Source of the DNA: Parus major
Lineage: Eukaryota > Chordata > Aves > Passeriformes > Paridae
Assembly (NCBI RefSeq): GCF_001522545.3
Contig: NC_031770.1
Span: 106,804,130 to 106,868,129 of the forward strand
Length of the DNA: 64,000 nucleotides
Reading direction: 5' to 3'
The notes under the pieces are model-generated. The model worked only from the letters and a program-made list of their open reading frames with translations, was not told the origin of the DNA and did no database searches. Shown piece after piece: positions 47,593 to 60,545 of the stretch; position 1 is the stretch's first letter; the number at the start of each line of letters is the position of its first letter. A program made the position numbers and the translations under genes.

Positions 47593-50500
47593 TTTGCTGG
47601 AATAGACAGCAATCCTATGTTTAGATAAAGGGATCTGTGGTTTGAACACCAGTGAAGAGAAGTAGCTGTTGAATTGTGTCCTCTCCTGCTGTGGCCAGCA
47701 AGCCCCATGACAGAGATAAATGCATGTTGGCAGAGTTACTGGATCCATATTTTAACCAAAAATTGAAGCCTCACTTCTACAAAATGCTGACATGGCTATC
47801 TAGAGAGATGAACCATTAAGTGCAGGATCCATCCTCCCTCCTTTATCTGCTGTGCTGAGTGCTCTGCAAGTTGGTATTTCACATATCAGTGGAAAAAGCC
47901 ATCTGATGAAGTTAGGAAAGTCTTCTGAGTGGCAAAAAATACCCTAAAATGATTCTCAGCCCTGTGTCAGTGTTTTAGGTGTTCTGTTGCATCTCATATA
48001 CCACCAGGTTGTGTGGTACTGAGAAATGTCTGAGAAATGAGCTGACCCCCAGATGCACTGAGCCCCTCAGTGCAAACTGCTGGATGAATTTGTCTGAAGC
48101 TGGATCCTCCCCATGTCTCTGTCCTTGCAAGGAAAGGCTGTGGGCTGACCTGAAGGGGTGGAAGCAGGACAGGAAATGAAGTCTTCTGTGCTGGCCCCTT
48201 GGAGGATTTAGACATGGTCCCTGAGACCAAAATATTGCCTTTTATTATTTCTTGATTACTTGGTCCTAACTGAAAGGAACACAACATTTGTTTCTATATA
48301 GCTCAGCGAATTATATTTGTGAACAAGACATTACTTTAACCCTATCTATTCCAAGAATAGGTTGACTAGAAAATCACTTATTTTGTACAATAATTCATTT
48401 CTGGTTTGCCTTAGAGATTCATCCACCCATCAGGAGCAACTTCCAGATTTGTCCTACGTTTCCAGAAAATCCTTTCTGACTTGAAGTAAATGGTTGACGG
48501 CTAAGTGATGGCCACTTGTAGAGGTCAGCACCTTCAGTCAGATTTCTGAGTGATCAGCTATTCTGAAAATTAGGCACATTTTGTCTGATGGAGAAATTCC
48601 TACTTCCTGTGCTTGAAATGCAATATCAGGATAGTCCTTGCAGTCCATGTTTCCTGTGTTTTTATCCCTATATCCACCATTTTCACAGAGGAGTTGGTCA
48701 CCTTTCACACGTGCTAGCTGTTCAATTGCTTACACTGGTAATGCTGATATTAAATTATTTTGAAATGGCCAACTTATTTCACTGTTTAATATCACATTTA
48801 GGAAACCCCAGAAGAAAAAGTCTGGGGATTAATCTAAAGAAGTATCTTGATTAAACCTTTGTGTTGAATTAGAGTGGGTTGGAGCTGTAGGGCTGATACA
48901 GCCACGATTTCCCAACATTTCCCAAAGCCAGTGTCCTTTTGTGCTGCCTGCTGGGTGATTCTTCAGAATTATGTATTACTTTCAGCTCTATTTAATTTGT
49001 TCCCATACGAGGGGTGTCTGACAACGACAAAAAAGTGTGCTTTTAAAAGCGTAGCCATTATAGTATCCTCTTTTATTGTCAGGTGGTTACACTGTGTTCT
49101 ATTACATTACATGAAAAATAGAGTGTCTCTTCTCTGATTAGATAGAGAGGAAAGATGGGCCCTGTATTTTGTCAGAATTTACAGAGTGATAGGAGTAAAT
49201 GAATAAAATATTCTAAGTTAGTGTTTACCTTGCTTCTTCCTTTGCTGACTATTGAGATCTCTTTATATTCTTTCCTTTTATATAACAACCTTAGCCAGAA
49301 GCACATTTTTCTTTTTTCTGCCCTGATCTTCATCATTTTTTAGTGGATACTGGAACTTGTGATTCCAGGTCTTGCAGTGGATGGCAGTTTTCTGAGAGAG
49401 ATGGCAGGAGGATTTTTCTTGCACTCCCTAAAATGAGGCATTTAAATAAAAGGGGTGGCTAGTGTTGCCCCCTAAAATCTTCTAAAATCAGCACTAAGAA
49501 TTGTTTACTCTTTTGCTCTGTTGATGTGTGTGGAAGTGAAGAAGTTCTGTGATGGATAAACCTAAATCAAAAACCAGATTTGCAGATTTTTCCCCCAGAA
49601 GTTCAGCCTTTAGTGCAGGTATTTGTCTCCTGTTTCCCAACAGGGTGTGGAGATCTTTCACATGAAAGCTGCCTTAAGAAAACCAACCTATGAGTGAAGA
49701 ATTCCCATCTATTAATTAGTATCTATTACTAGCTCTACAAAAATCCATCACAGTGAAAGAATATCATGGTCTACATCTCTAAAGGAGGGTGGTAGTTTTG
49801 AGGGGCATAATTTTCAAAGTAATTAAGTTTCCAAAAGAGAAAGAAAAATCCCCTTAGAGCCATTCTTGACAATTCACAGTTGAGTCAAGAGTCTTCCTTT
49901 TCTCGTGACAGGTTTTTGGTTTCTTTGCAAGCCTGAAAATCAGTGACAACTTTGGAAGTTTGTGACATTTGGGAGAGAAGGGATTCCATTCATGCAAAGC
50001 AAAGAAAAATGAAACACTCTCCTATAAATGAGCCATAATCCATCTCCCATGCCCAATTAAGATGTCAATACATGTCTTGCCTGACTTATGTCTCCACTCA
50101 AACTTGACATTGCTAAAACAACATTCCTAATCTCCACCCCTTCCCTGAACTTGCATTCTTCTCTCTGTTTCAGTCATTCTGAAAAATAATACTATCATAC
50201 TCATCAATCCAGCTTATCACTTGGGCATGATATTTACATGGATGGATTTCTCTCCATCACATCAAATCTCACTAACACCTCTAAATCTCACTGACACTTC
50301 CTGACAAAATGCTGCAAGTATTCTAATCCATGTGAGGAGTTAAATTGTATCTAGGCTCTTACCACCTGATGTCTCAAGCCTCAATAAACATAGTTTTTCC
50401 CATTTCCTTTTCTCGTCTCTTTTGCAATGTCTATAAAAACTCAATAACATTCAGATTAGGTGGGTCCTGCAAACTACTCCCTGTAACATCCTCAGTTTCT

Positions 50501-53500
50501 TTATAACTGCCTTTTTTTACTTGTCTATTAGAAATTACCTGCTTCAAGAATTTTGAAGGAATCACTTTTTCTTTTATATGTACAGTAGCTGTAGAAACTT
50601 CAGTAAGATTAAAAAAGGATGGCTACCTGTAAATGCAATTATTCAAACCATTTCTAAAAGGAAATGACTTTAAAAAAATACATTGTAACAGCTAGCTCAA
50701 ATCTAGTCAAATATCTGAGTAATCTTGTGAGAGCCATCCCCATCTCTATTGAAAATAATTCCCCGAAATAAAGGTAAATCTGAAAACATTTGGAGCTATC
50801 CTTCTCTATAAGACTCTAAGGCACACATTTAAATGGGATCAGTGTTTACCTCTCATCTTTACTGAACTGATAATTTACTTTATTCCAGCTTGGTTGCTCT
50901 ACAAAATGAAGCTAATGCCTTCTAATAATGGTTGGCACAGAATACTGTGCTACTTGGACATGTTTACATGAATTTTACATAAATGAATAAGTAACATAAT
51001 GGTGTCTGTCAGTGCAATATTTATCATTACTTACTGAATTGCAAGTGCATAGTTTAAAGCTTGCTACCAGTGAGGCTCTGCATAGGTTGCTCCAGCAAAA
51101 GTATTTTTTCCTGTGATTTTAGCTTCAGCTGCAACCTAGTGGCCAGCTGTATTAGCTGTGATTCAGCTGTCAGCAAAACGGAGCTGTGTCAGTGTAAACC
51201 ACTGCAGACCCACTGCTCGTTTGGGCTGAGGTTCACCCTGTGCCAGCCCCACCCAGACAGGCACAGCTGACTGGGGACTTCTGGAGAGCTCCTGGAGGGA
51301 GCTGCAGGAAGGCACAGGTGTCCCACAGGATCCCTGTCACCTCTGACAGAGCCAGGAGGGTATTCCAGATGTTCTGGTGCATCTCTACAGGATTAGTCTG
51401 GTGTGTGAGTTGTGATGGGTCCCTGGGTCATTTACAAACCTTCCTGCAGACACCTGCAGTAGCTGTGAATGGAGACTGAAATACCACTTGAGGTGTCTGT
51501 GTTAGCAGACACTGACTGACAGACAGAGGGGAGAGGGATATTCCCTGAAAGTCAATCAGCTCAGCTTAAGACACAGAGAATTAAATGATCCCTGAATATG
51601 CCTCGAAGATTTTTTCATCCAATTGGCCAGGCTAAAGAAATGTCATAACAGTTAGACTTATAAAGTTTCTGGGAATGATTCCTGTCCCAAAATGAAAAAG
51701 AAGGCAATAAGAAGGAAACAGAGCTCAGGATTTGTACTTAATATAAATCTGTCTGCTGACCAGAAAATGGATTGAAGGGGGTGGTTCATCAGCACTGAAA
51801 GCACATGACCCTGTCACACAAGCTGCAGAAGTAGCTCCTAAGGGTTGGTGCAGATCAGTCTGGATAGTCTGAGGTTGTGTTTTAGAAACATCCCTGCATG
51901 TGCCAAACCCCAACATAATCTTCCTGTATTTAGCTCTTTTTGTTACCACCTACTTGCAGATAGTCCCTCAGAACTGGGACTGGGGTTAAAAGAAATCAGA
52001 ATCACCTCACAACCCAGTTCTAACAGACTGAAAAGGTGAAAAATCAACCTTAAGGACTTTATTTCCAAATCCACATGTGCAGAATTCAAAGATGAGAAAA
52101 ATACCAGGATGAGCCCAGCAAGAGGTGACAGGAATTGGCAGCAGAACCAAACCCAAGCTCCAGGAAGGCAGTTAAACTCACTCCAGAGGAAAATGTTCTT
52201 ACTAAGGATAGCCACCTATCCACAGCTTTTTGTTTCTTTATTTTCTGTTTGCCTGTTTGCTGCTTTGTGGGCAGTGTAAGAGAGGTGGCACACCCCCCAG
52301 ATCCCAGAGTGCTTTCAGGACATGGTTCATAGGAATACAGATAGATTCACAGGAATAAGATCTCGTTTGACATATTTCCAAAGTGCACAGGCTAGCATGG
52401 TGTAGGATTCCAGCCTTATGAGGGGAATAAAATCCTCCTTTTTAGTTACCTTCCACATTCCCAACATCCTGTGCAACACCCCTACATCTGCATTCAGCCT
52501 TATTGCTCAGCTCTAAATTGGCTTAATTAGTAACATTGATTGAAGTGAGAATCATGGGATTGGGGGGGACTTACATAATAATAATATTTTTTCAGTACTT
52601 TTTGCTAATTTAATTCTGAGTTGTCAAACACTGGAACAATTGTCATGGGTGGTCAGCCATGGAGTGGATATTGGAGCTTGGCTCAAGCTCTACCCTACCC
52701 AAAGCTGGTTCTGATATTAACTCAGGTAGTTAGGAGAGCAGAAGCAGTGTTTTAAGCCAGGCTTATCTGAGCAGCTTGCTGTGACTGATGCCTGAGTGCA
52801 ATTCCTTGCTGGATGCAAGTCAGTACCACACTGGGTGCTGAGCTGCTCTCAGCTGGCCACTGAAAGGATGTTTGCATCCATTCAGAGCTTACATCATCCT
52901 AAGATTTAAGCTTGGTGAGGTTTTAGCAGATGATTCCTTCATATCAATAGATTTCACAGTGTCACTTCTTACCTATGGACAAAATCATCATGACTAAGTT
53001 TTTTGAGCTCTTGGCTTCCAGCTTCAGTTCACACATGGAATGTGCCTGGGGCAGGGTCTAAGTTGGCCACAATTCTCCAAGAGAAGTGGAAATGCTAAAA
53101 AGGACTGACCCATCAACAGACTCTCTTTGATTTCCCTTGCATTCAAAGTGATCTGTTCCAAGTTATTTTAGCTCAGAGATCACATTCAACATGCAGAGCT
53201 GAGATTTCATTACACAGTTTATCACACCCCTGAGTTTAAATCAGGAGTAACACTCCCTAGTGCTTATCATGGCCACTGTGCTGCATATAAAACCTTCCAA
53301 AGCTCCTCCTCCATGAAGTGAAGGGAATCCACACAAACATCAGCAATCAAGGTGGCAAGTCCTCCTGTGCCTCAGTGCCCAGATAATATATATAATTATA
53401 GGTGTAATGTAGTTATAATTATATTAATATAACATTACATATCAATCAAATGCACTATAATACATAATTTTAGATGTATAATATAGCTGTATTACATGTA

Positions 53501-54736
53501 TGACTTCATCTATGCAAGAAAGAGTACAAGCTGTGAGCATATAAATAAAAATAATACCTTATGCTCTTTCATGCATAGGTAAGTACTAAATAAGGTCTTG
53601 CTGTGTATCTAATGAAATGCAAATAATGCCTCCACCAGCTTTTTTATCAACTTACCTACACACTTCCTGTGTGCTCTGCTCCTGGAGGGACAGCCATGTG
53701 GGTGTGGGTGTAATCTTCATGAGGGATATGGCCTGCACTGCAGAGTGCAGCAGTTCCCTTCCCCAGGAACTGCATTTTGGTTATGATTTTCTCTCCAGAT
53801 AACACAGGAAATATCCTATTTGAGATTCTCTGTCTACACATCCACAAGGAGCAGGATTGCAATGTCTCTGTTTTTCCCAGTGATCCCTCAGGCAGCTGCA
53901 TTCCCTTAAACACCTGGATGTTCCACATTATGCAGAGTGTTCTCTGTAAAGGGCTGGGATAAATGATGAGCTTCAACTGCTGGGGGAGTAACCTAATCAA
54001 CATACAAGGTCACATTCAAAAGCTTGAATGTTGCTTCCCAATTACAGCTATGTATCAGATGGAAGGCAAGGGATTAAATATTGATGATTTTCTTCACTGG
54101 GGTAGTGATTTTTTCAGGGAAGCAGTTGCAGTTTCTCAGCCTATATCATACCAGATGCATACTTCCACTAGGTATTTTTTCTTTCCTTAAGTCAGAAGAA
54201 TAAATCTCAAATAAAATTTGAAAAAATACCCTGCAGTGAAGACAAACTCAGGGATTTTTTTTTTTTGTTTTATTTTTCATTATTCTTTCACTCTCTGGTT
54301 AAAAATGGCAAAAGTAATTAGCCACATTCCATTTCCAATTACCCCAGTTTCCTGATCCAAACTCTACTGATATCATATGGGATTGCATGGATACTGCAGA
54401 ACAGATTTAAGTTCACACATGTTCAAGGCAGTAGGTACTTCCAGGTGATGAGTAGGTTGTCTGACAGGAGATGTTTCTGGATCAGATCCAGAGGGAGCCT
54501 TGGTGCCCTGAAACAGCTGCATCTGACCCCTGTGAGAGATGTTCAGAACAAGGGAGTTGGATCTCTGGCACTGAACAACAGGTCTTCTTCCCTCTCCTGC
54601 TTATAAAAAGTGACATGGCAAAATATTCCAGTAACCAGAAGGAATTTTCAGCTGCTCCTTTCACAATGAGGGTTTCAGGGGTGTAGCTGTCACCACACTG
54701 TGCAGCAAGAAGCCCTCACTGTTCCCCTATTTACTG
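47593..54736. other. long unique noncoding stretch (about 7.1 kb)
   Basis: No gene, RNA gene or LINE is recognised. A short near-tandem pair sharing AAATCTCAC lies around 50265-50300. An AT-rich inverted repeat lies at 53403-53439. 51230-51480 is GC-richer. Open frames reach about 115 codons (53656-54003 minus) without matches. Confidence 0.5.
53403..53439. repeat. AT-rich inverted repeat
   Basis: TGTAATGT (53403-53410) and ACATTACA (53432-53439) are perfect reverse complements across 21 bp of pure A/T plus one G. The pairing can be lengthened inward with a small bulge. The whole 53385-53480 is strongly AT-rich. Confidence 0.6.
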
Positions 54737-54852
54737 AGTCACACAGAGGTTTTGGTTGGAAAGGACCTTTGAAGGTCCTCTAGTCATGAGCAGGGACATC
54801 TTCAGCTACATCAGGTTACTCAGCACCCCGTCAACCTGACCTTAATTGTTCC
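54737..54852 (-). mobile_element. CR1 LINE 3'-end fragment
   Basis: The reversed CR1 3' end: 'ttttggttggaaaggacctt', 'catgagcagggacatcttca', 'tcaggttactcagcaccccg' and 'caacctgaccttaattgttc'. It is noncoding and minus strand. Confidence 0.8.
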
Positions 54853-55105
54853 TTACCCCTTTTACCAGTGACTCACTGCCTTCTCAGCATCACACATTTG
54901 TCCTGTAGAAGAACTGGGTGTAATTTTTCAGTGATTTGTAGAATCATTGCACAAAGGCTCCAGAGCAGTTTGAAAGTTAGCATGCTGTCGGGAGAACAGC
55001 TTCTGACTACAAATATTGACATTTATTTGAAACTGCTTCTTTTCAAACTGAAATATTCACTCCCTCCCCCGATAAAAGAAGTGGTCCCACATCACTTGGC
55101 CTTGT

Positions 55106-55470
55106 CACAGAATTACCAGATAGTTTGTGTTGGAAGGGGCCCTTAAAGGTCATCCAGCTCAACCCCCCTGCAGTGAGCAGGGTCATCTTCAACAGGACCA
55201 GTTTGGACAGTGCTCAGACCCCCTTGAATGTTCCCAGGGATGGGCCATCCACCACCTCTCTGGGCACTTGTTCCAAGGTTTTACCACCCTCATTGTCGAA
55301 AAATTCTATTTTATGCCTAATCTAAATCAAATATCTTTTAGTTTAAAACCACTACCCTTTGTTCTATTGCAAGAGACCCTGATAAGATCTTTCTTCTAGC
55401 CCTCTGAAAGTCAAAAAGGCCATGGTAAAGTTTCTCTGGAACCTTCTCCTCTCCAGGCTGAACAACTCCT
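55106..55470 (-). mobile_element. CR1 LINE 3'-end fragment (365 bp)
   Basis: The plus strand reads 'cacagaattaccagatagtt', 'gtgttggaaggggcccttaa', 'tcccagggatgggccatcca', 'cacctctctgggcacttgtt', 'gtttaaaaccactacccttt' and 'ctccaggctgaacaactcct', all in the order expected for a reversed CR1. It is 5'-truncated before ORF2 proper. It is on the same strand as the fragment 255 bp to its left. Confidence 0.9.
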
Positions 55471-55918
55471 TATGAAATGATCTGAAAGTAATGAAAGGGG
55501 AAAAAAAAAACCCAAACACTTTCATGTCAAGGCCATGAAGTCCATCATGTCCTGAAAATACTTTATTTGCCAGCTCCCTTTGCTTAGACTTTTAACCGTT
55601 CTTGATCGCTGGATATTTCTGCTGTAATAACTGCCTCATTGTATAATTAATTTCACTGGAGAATTCATTTGTACAGTTATTGCTTTGCATTTTTCAATAA
55701 TTAATTCCCTGTAAGTAGGTTCATATTTTTTGTATATTCCCTGTAATATTCCTGACTTTTCTTTAAGGTTACTGAACCAATCTTCTCCCCAGATGTTCTC
55801 TGTCCTTGTCTCCTTTGCTCTGTCCCTCAGTCCTGCAGCACCCTCCAGTCCTCACACAGCAAAGACAAGCTGTGTTCCTTTCTTTGAGGGCAAATGAACC
55901 CAGCTTCAGGATACACTG

Positions 55919-55972
55919 GAAAAAAACAAAAATCAAAACAACAAAAAGCAACAAACAAACAAATAAACAAGC
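55919..55972. repeat. A-rich (CAAA)n-like simple repeat
   Basis: AACAAACAAACAAATAAACA and similar strings form a degenerate A-rich microsatellite. It could be a worn retroposon tail, but no element body is recognised next to it. Confidence 0.8.
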
Positions 55973-56127
55973 CTGTGGATGGATGAGTCAAGGCAGTTGC
56001 AAGGTTTTTTTAGGAGAACAATTGGAGCCAATGCCTGGCTAACTCTGATCTTGGCAGTGGTAGGGTCGTCCCAGGGCCAGCAGGCTGGGCTGGAAGTGGC
56101 CAGTAAGGGTTTCTGAGGTCTGATGTT

Positions 56128-56154
56128 GAGGACTTGGAGGACTTTAGAGGACTT
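56128..56154. repeat. three GAGGACTT units in close tandem
   Basis: GAGGACTT occurs at 56128-56135, 56137-56144 and 56147-56154, with one- and two-base spacers. Confidence 0.85.
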
Positions 56155-56763
56155 TTTGAGGTTCTAAAGACCTGGGGTGGGTAAAAGGACCTGAGAGGAG
56201 ATTGCAAGGTGTCTAGTGGGGGAAACATGGGATGAGGCCATTTGATGGTGTTTGGAGGGCTTTTGGTGAAAGGAGGTTGTTTCTCTCTTCTCATGGGGAA
56301 TAACAACTAGAGCAAGTTTGGGAAGCTTAACTCTCTTGGGAGGTTCAATATTCTGTGTATTTCTGGATCACAGTGCTCAAATTTTATTCATTTTTGCTTT
56401 GCTTCAAATGCTGACATTCACAGTTTGTGTTTCCTCCCATGAAGGTTGTTTCTCAAACACAACCTTGATCTCAATACCTGTTTCATAATTTCACAGAAGT
56501 GGTTGTTTATTAGTTGGTGTCCCCTCATTTAGATTTTCTGATCAAACAAACCAATGTTAGGGTAGCAGTGCTTTGGGGGATTTTTATCTGTATGATACTG
56601 ATCACTGTTAATATGTAAAAGGATTCTTGGTACAACTTTGTGAAACTGATCCTGACTCCAGGCTTTGCACTCTTGGACTGGAGTTATTCCACTGTTACAC
56701 AGAATGGACTTGTTATACCCCTTAGGTAGATACAGTCCACTGAGATGGATCCTCCACACAGCC

Positions 56764-56868
56764 NNNNNNNNNNNNNNNNNNNNNNNNNNNNNNNNNNNNN
56801 NNNNNNNNNNNNNNNNNNNNNNNNNNNNNNNNNNNNNNNNNNNNNNNNNNNNNNNNNNNNNNNNNNNN
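56764..56868. other. assembly gap (105 N)
   Basis: A run of 105 unknown bases. Its right edge opens directly into the CTTTTT array, so the array probably extends into the gap. Confidence 0.99.
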
Positions 56869-56960
56869 TTCTTTTTCTTTTTCTTTTTCTTTTTCTTTTT
56901 CTTTTTCTTTTTCTTTTTCTTTTTCTTTTTCTTTTTCTTTTTCTTTTTCTTTTTCTTTTT
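56869..56960. repeat. (CTTTTT)n hexanucleotide array
   Basis: About fifteen units of CTTTTT run from the gap edge to 56960. The overlapping poly-Lys, Lys-Glu, Phe or Leu-Phe frames are artefacts of the repeat and the Ns. Confidence 0.95.
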
Positions 56961-57799
56961 TGCTTCCATGTAAAATTTCTGCCACAAAGCTTAGTTACTC
57001 TCTAAAGGAGGTGAAAAAAGAAAACTCAAAAAACTTAAAGCAACATATTATCTGGCTCCTTTGCTCAGTCCAGAGGACACAACCAGCACTTTCCTGATGA
57101 CATTGTTTGCCTTTGGATTAAGTTCTTACTGCAAAGTTTGGGTACCAGGCACATTTCTGAAGCACAAAGCACTGTTCAAATCACCAGCCCCAAAGGGATG
57201 TGTGCTTCAGGGGAAAGCAGGCAGAGGACAATTAAATGATGATGTCTGGATTTGTCAGGCTTATCAAGACTTTTTGAATCAGAGCAGAACTCACATTTTA
57301 ATATGTCAGGGCTCATCTACCTTAAACAGTCCATGATATTCCAAATATTAGGTTCTAAGTTGCATCTGAAATATGATCAGTATCCATTGTTAGAAAAGTG
57401 ATACACTCTTTAGGGATTAATCCAAATATCACCGGAGTTGTTAGGAGCTTTACTTTAAATACATTGGATTGGAGATACACCTGATTAATCCGCTTTTAAT
57501 CTGCTGATTTCATGGCCTTTCACAGCCTGGTGTGAGTTCACTCAACCCACAACCTGCAGTGGCTAGAAGCTATTAATAATGGCAGCGTGACACTGACTTT
57601 GAATTATGAAATCCTTCTTCCCTGTGCAGCACCAGAGCTGGCTTTTCACTGATCGTGACTCTGCAACTTCTCGTGGGCTTGGGGCGTGGACACTGGGGCA
57701 GCTCAGGTGTGCACACAGACCCTGGGACTGGCTCAGCTGGTCACAGCTAGAAACACCAGGGGTTAGACTGTGGCTTTAATCCCCATATGGACCGTTTAT
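56961..57799. other. unique noncoding stretch
   Basis: No gene is recognised. 57480-57640 has a palindromic GATTAATC (57483-57490), a second TAATC (57497-57501) and other TAAT cores, and may be regulatory. Confidence 0.5.
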
Positions 57800-57865
57800 T
57801 TTAGAGTTGGACACGATGACCCTTGTGTGTTTCTTCCAACTTGAAAGAAAATTCCATGAATTTGT
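57800..57865 (+). mobile_element. short CR1 LINE 3'-terminal fragment
   Basis: 'gagttggacacgatgaccct' then 'gtgtgtttcttccaacttga' and a tail 'attccatgaatttgtgaata' fit the last 60-70 bp of a CR1. No longer alignment is visible upstream. Confidence 0.7.
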
Positions 57866-58332
57866 GAATAAATCAGATCCTTGGCTCTATTAGTAGCACA
57901 AAACCTTTGCTGCTGGAGTTCCTTATGCAGGCACAGCACATCAGGATTAGCACATTAGATGGACTCAAGATGCTCAGAAACTGTGCCCTTGCTTATCCCT
58001 CATTAAAACAAGATTTAATATGAACTTTATTTGAATGCATTAGCATACATATATTACCATTATTCCTTAATATTTCATCATGAAAACATATTAAGATGGC
58101 TATATATGGGAACTGAGTCTCTGCTGGATGAAATTTGCCTGCATAATACACTCACACAGGATTCAAGCTTTCCCTCATGCCTGCCAAAAGAAGGTATTGT
58201 TAATAACATTAAAATAAAATTGAAAAAAACGTGAAGACAGAGGTGTACATGGTTCCTTGCCATGGAAAAGGAAATTAAATTTACCGTTCAGAGAAGTTAA
58301 ATCTTAAAAAAAAGAAAAAAAAAAGAAAAAGA

Positions 58333-58372
58333 AGAGAAAATAATTTAGGCTTAGAGAAAATAATTTAGGCTT
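58333..58372. repeat. 20-bp perfect tandem duplication
   Basis: AGAGAAAATAATTTAGGCTT occurs twice head to tail (58333-58352, 58353-58372) with no mismatch, next to an A-rich simple repeat. Confidence 0.95.
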
Positions 58373-59406
58373 AACATTTCGCTATGAAATGACAATTCCA
58401 AATCAAAAAAGTTATGAGTTATGTGATATATTTCTTAAAATTTTCATTCTGGTTTAGAATGGAAATGGTTTAGAATTTTTTTTTTCCAGTTGTGCAAATC
58501 TCAGTGTTTCCCTCAGGACTGAACCTCATATTTGCTATTGAGTTGCAGACTCCACAAATATTATGTACAAATTTTGGCAAAGACTGTGTTCTTCCACTGG
58601 AGAAAAGAGAAAATATTCTCACTTGGATCAAGGTCTTCCCCCACACTCAGTGAATGCCTGACAGAGATCTCCAGTTTCCCAGCATTTCTTGCTTCTTCCT
58701 ACAATAACCTGTGCCCATGACCCACGTGCCCTGTATCCCTGACAAGGACACACGAGCCCACTTTGTCAACCAATAATGGAATTAATTCTGATCACTAAAA
58801 TCAAACTTTGTAATGCAGCTTTCTGGTAGCATCCTCATCGTGAAGAATAAATATGTGTAACTATGCTTTTCTTGTAATTTCAGAGAGATTTTTCGATGAG
58901 ATTGAAACTCTAAATTAATGCACTTGACAAACTCATATCAGCTTTAATCTGAGAGCAGAGGGTTTATGCTCAGCCATCTCTGTCATCAGTTGCTGCTGCA
59001 GAATTTAAAGGTTCCATAGGTTTTCTTTCTTGTATAGACATAAATGTAGACTCTATAAAGCTGATAAAAGTTGGATGAAGTTTTCTCCTGCAGAGGAAAC
59101 CTGTGTTTTCCTCAGCAATTTTGAAGCCCTTTTGAAATGAAAAATTTTTTGAAAATAGCCATTTTCAATGAAGAATTATTTTCTTCACAGAAACGGATTC
59201 CTGGGACAGCCTGCATTAAGACTAATTCCATTTGATCATATGTTATTTTTAACAAAGCCACATATTCCAAAGAAAATCTATCTTTCTTTTTGATTTCTGA
59301 ACAGCTTTCAGATCCAATTGTTCATTCTCCCTACCCCCCAATCAACTGAATCTAGGAAGAGTAGCTGTGGCCTCCAAGAATATCAACATGTGTTTCTGCT
59401 TAGTTA

Positions 59407-59433
59407 TTTAAATTGTTTAAATTGTTTAAATTG
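59407..59433. repeat. (TTTAAATTG)3 nine-base tandem repeat
   Basis: Three perfect head-to-tail copies of TTTAAATTG. The last copy forms the start of the 53-bp dispersed repeat. Confidence 0.95.
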
Positions 59434-59476
59434 CTATTAGGATCAGAGGGAAGCTGGTCAAGCAACCTGCAAAGCA
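59424..59476 (+). repeat. 53-bp dispersed direct repeat, copy A
   Basis: This begins GTTTAAATTGCTATTAGG and ends CCTGCAAAGCA. It matches 60546-60598 at all but three positions over equal length, in the same orientation. It is not a repeat family I recognise. Confidence 0.9.
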
Positions 59477-60545
59477 ACCAGGAAAGCACCCCCCTCCTCC
59501 CCCAAAAAAGCCCCACAGCTACTTACTTCTTGCTTTAATTCCCTTTCATTTTAGTGGTAGCTTAATAAGCTAATTTTTTAGAAGATGTAAAGAAAAATTA
59601 CATTTTGCCCTCTCTGAGCCATTCTCCAACACTTATTTCGAGCAGTCAAATTCCCTTTCCTCAGTTTTCTTTCTGTCTGACATCTCTCTGCTCTCCAGTT
59701 GCCATCACAAGACAAACTCATGGGATTTGTTACAGTTATGCTCAGGACCAAGTTATGAGAACATATCATGCTTACATTTTTGGCTAAAATAACCACAAAA
59801 TTTTACATCTGATATTTTTTGACATGTACTGATCTGTGAAACTTGGTGTTAATGCAATCATGCCAAAGAAACTTAAAAGAAAACAGAGACTGGTGACCGA
59901 AAGCTAAATTGCTTTCTTCCACACCCTCCTCCACCAGATATATCTTGTATTATGTATTAGGCTTTTTTTAAAATGCACATACTCTTTAATGGTACTGGAA
60001 AGTTAGGGAGGAAGAAAAGGGAATATGTTTCAGTGTTGGATTCCAGCCAAACTTTCTTTGGCAGGTCTGAGTGAAAAAAAAAAAAAAGTGAAGTTTTCAG
60101 AAACCTCCTTTAAAGAGAGAGCTTTTCCAGAAAAAAAAATAAAAAATTGCCTTAGCATATTAAAAAACACTAAAAATTTTAGGAGTGAAATCCTGACTTC
60201 ATCGAAATCCCACCAGCTTGTTTCAATGAGACAAAGGTGTTGTAAATTCTCTGATCTTGGAAGATTTTGGCTGATGGAAGCAATTGCAGATGATCTAGTT
60301 TGGACAAGGAACAATCAACTAAATGATGAGGGATGTCCCAATGTTCAGCAGGCCACTGAAGAAAAAAGTCTTATCCTGAAAAATAACAAATACCAAATCA
60401 GGCAGGGTTTACTGTAAAGAACAAAATTAGGCTCACCCAACATTTGTTCTAACTCAGGCCTCTCTGAGCTTGTTGAGGTTGGGATTCAGCTCCAGCTTCA
60501 GGCACCTCCATGTTGGCACCCACATCTGGGTGGATTCCTCCAAGT

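Larger units (their letters stand above)
55471..56763. other. unique noncoding stretch with simple repeats
   Basis: No gene is recognised. An A-rich CAAA-type simple repeat lies at 55919-55972, and a triplicated GAGGACTT at 56128-56154 in a G-rich patch. The stretch ends at an assembly gap. Confidence 0.55.

Noticed and set aside
56529..57005. Open frames with poly-Lys, Lys-Glu, Phe or Leu-Phe runs next to the gap
   Set aside because: They arise from the CTTTTT array and read through 105 unknown bases.
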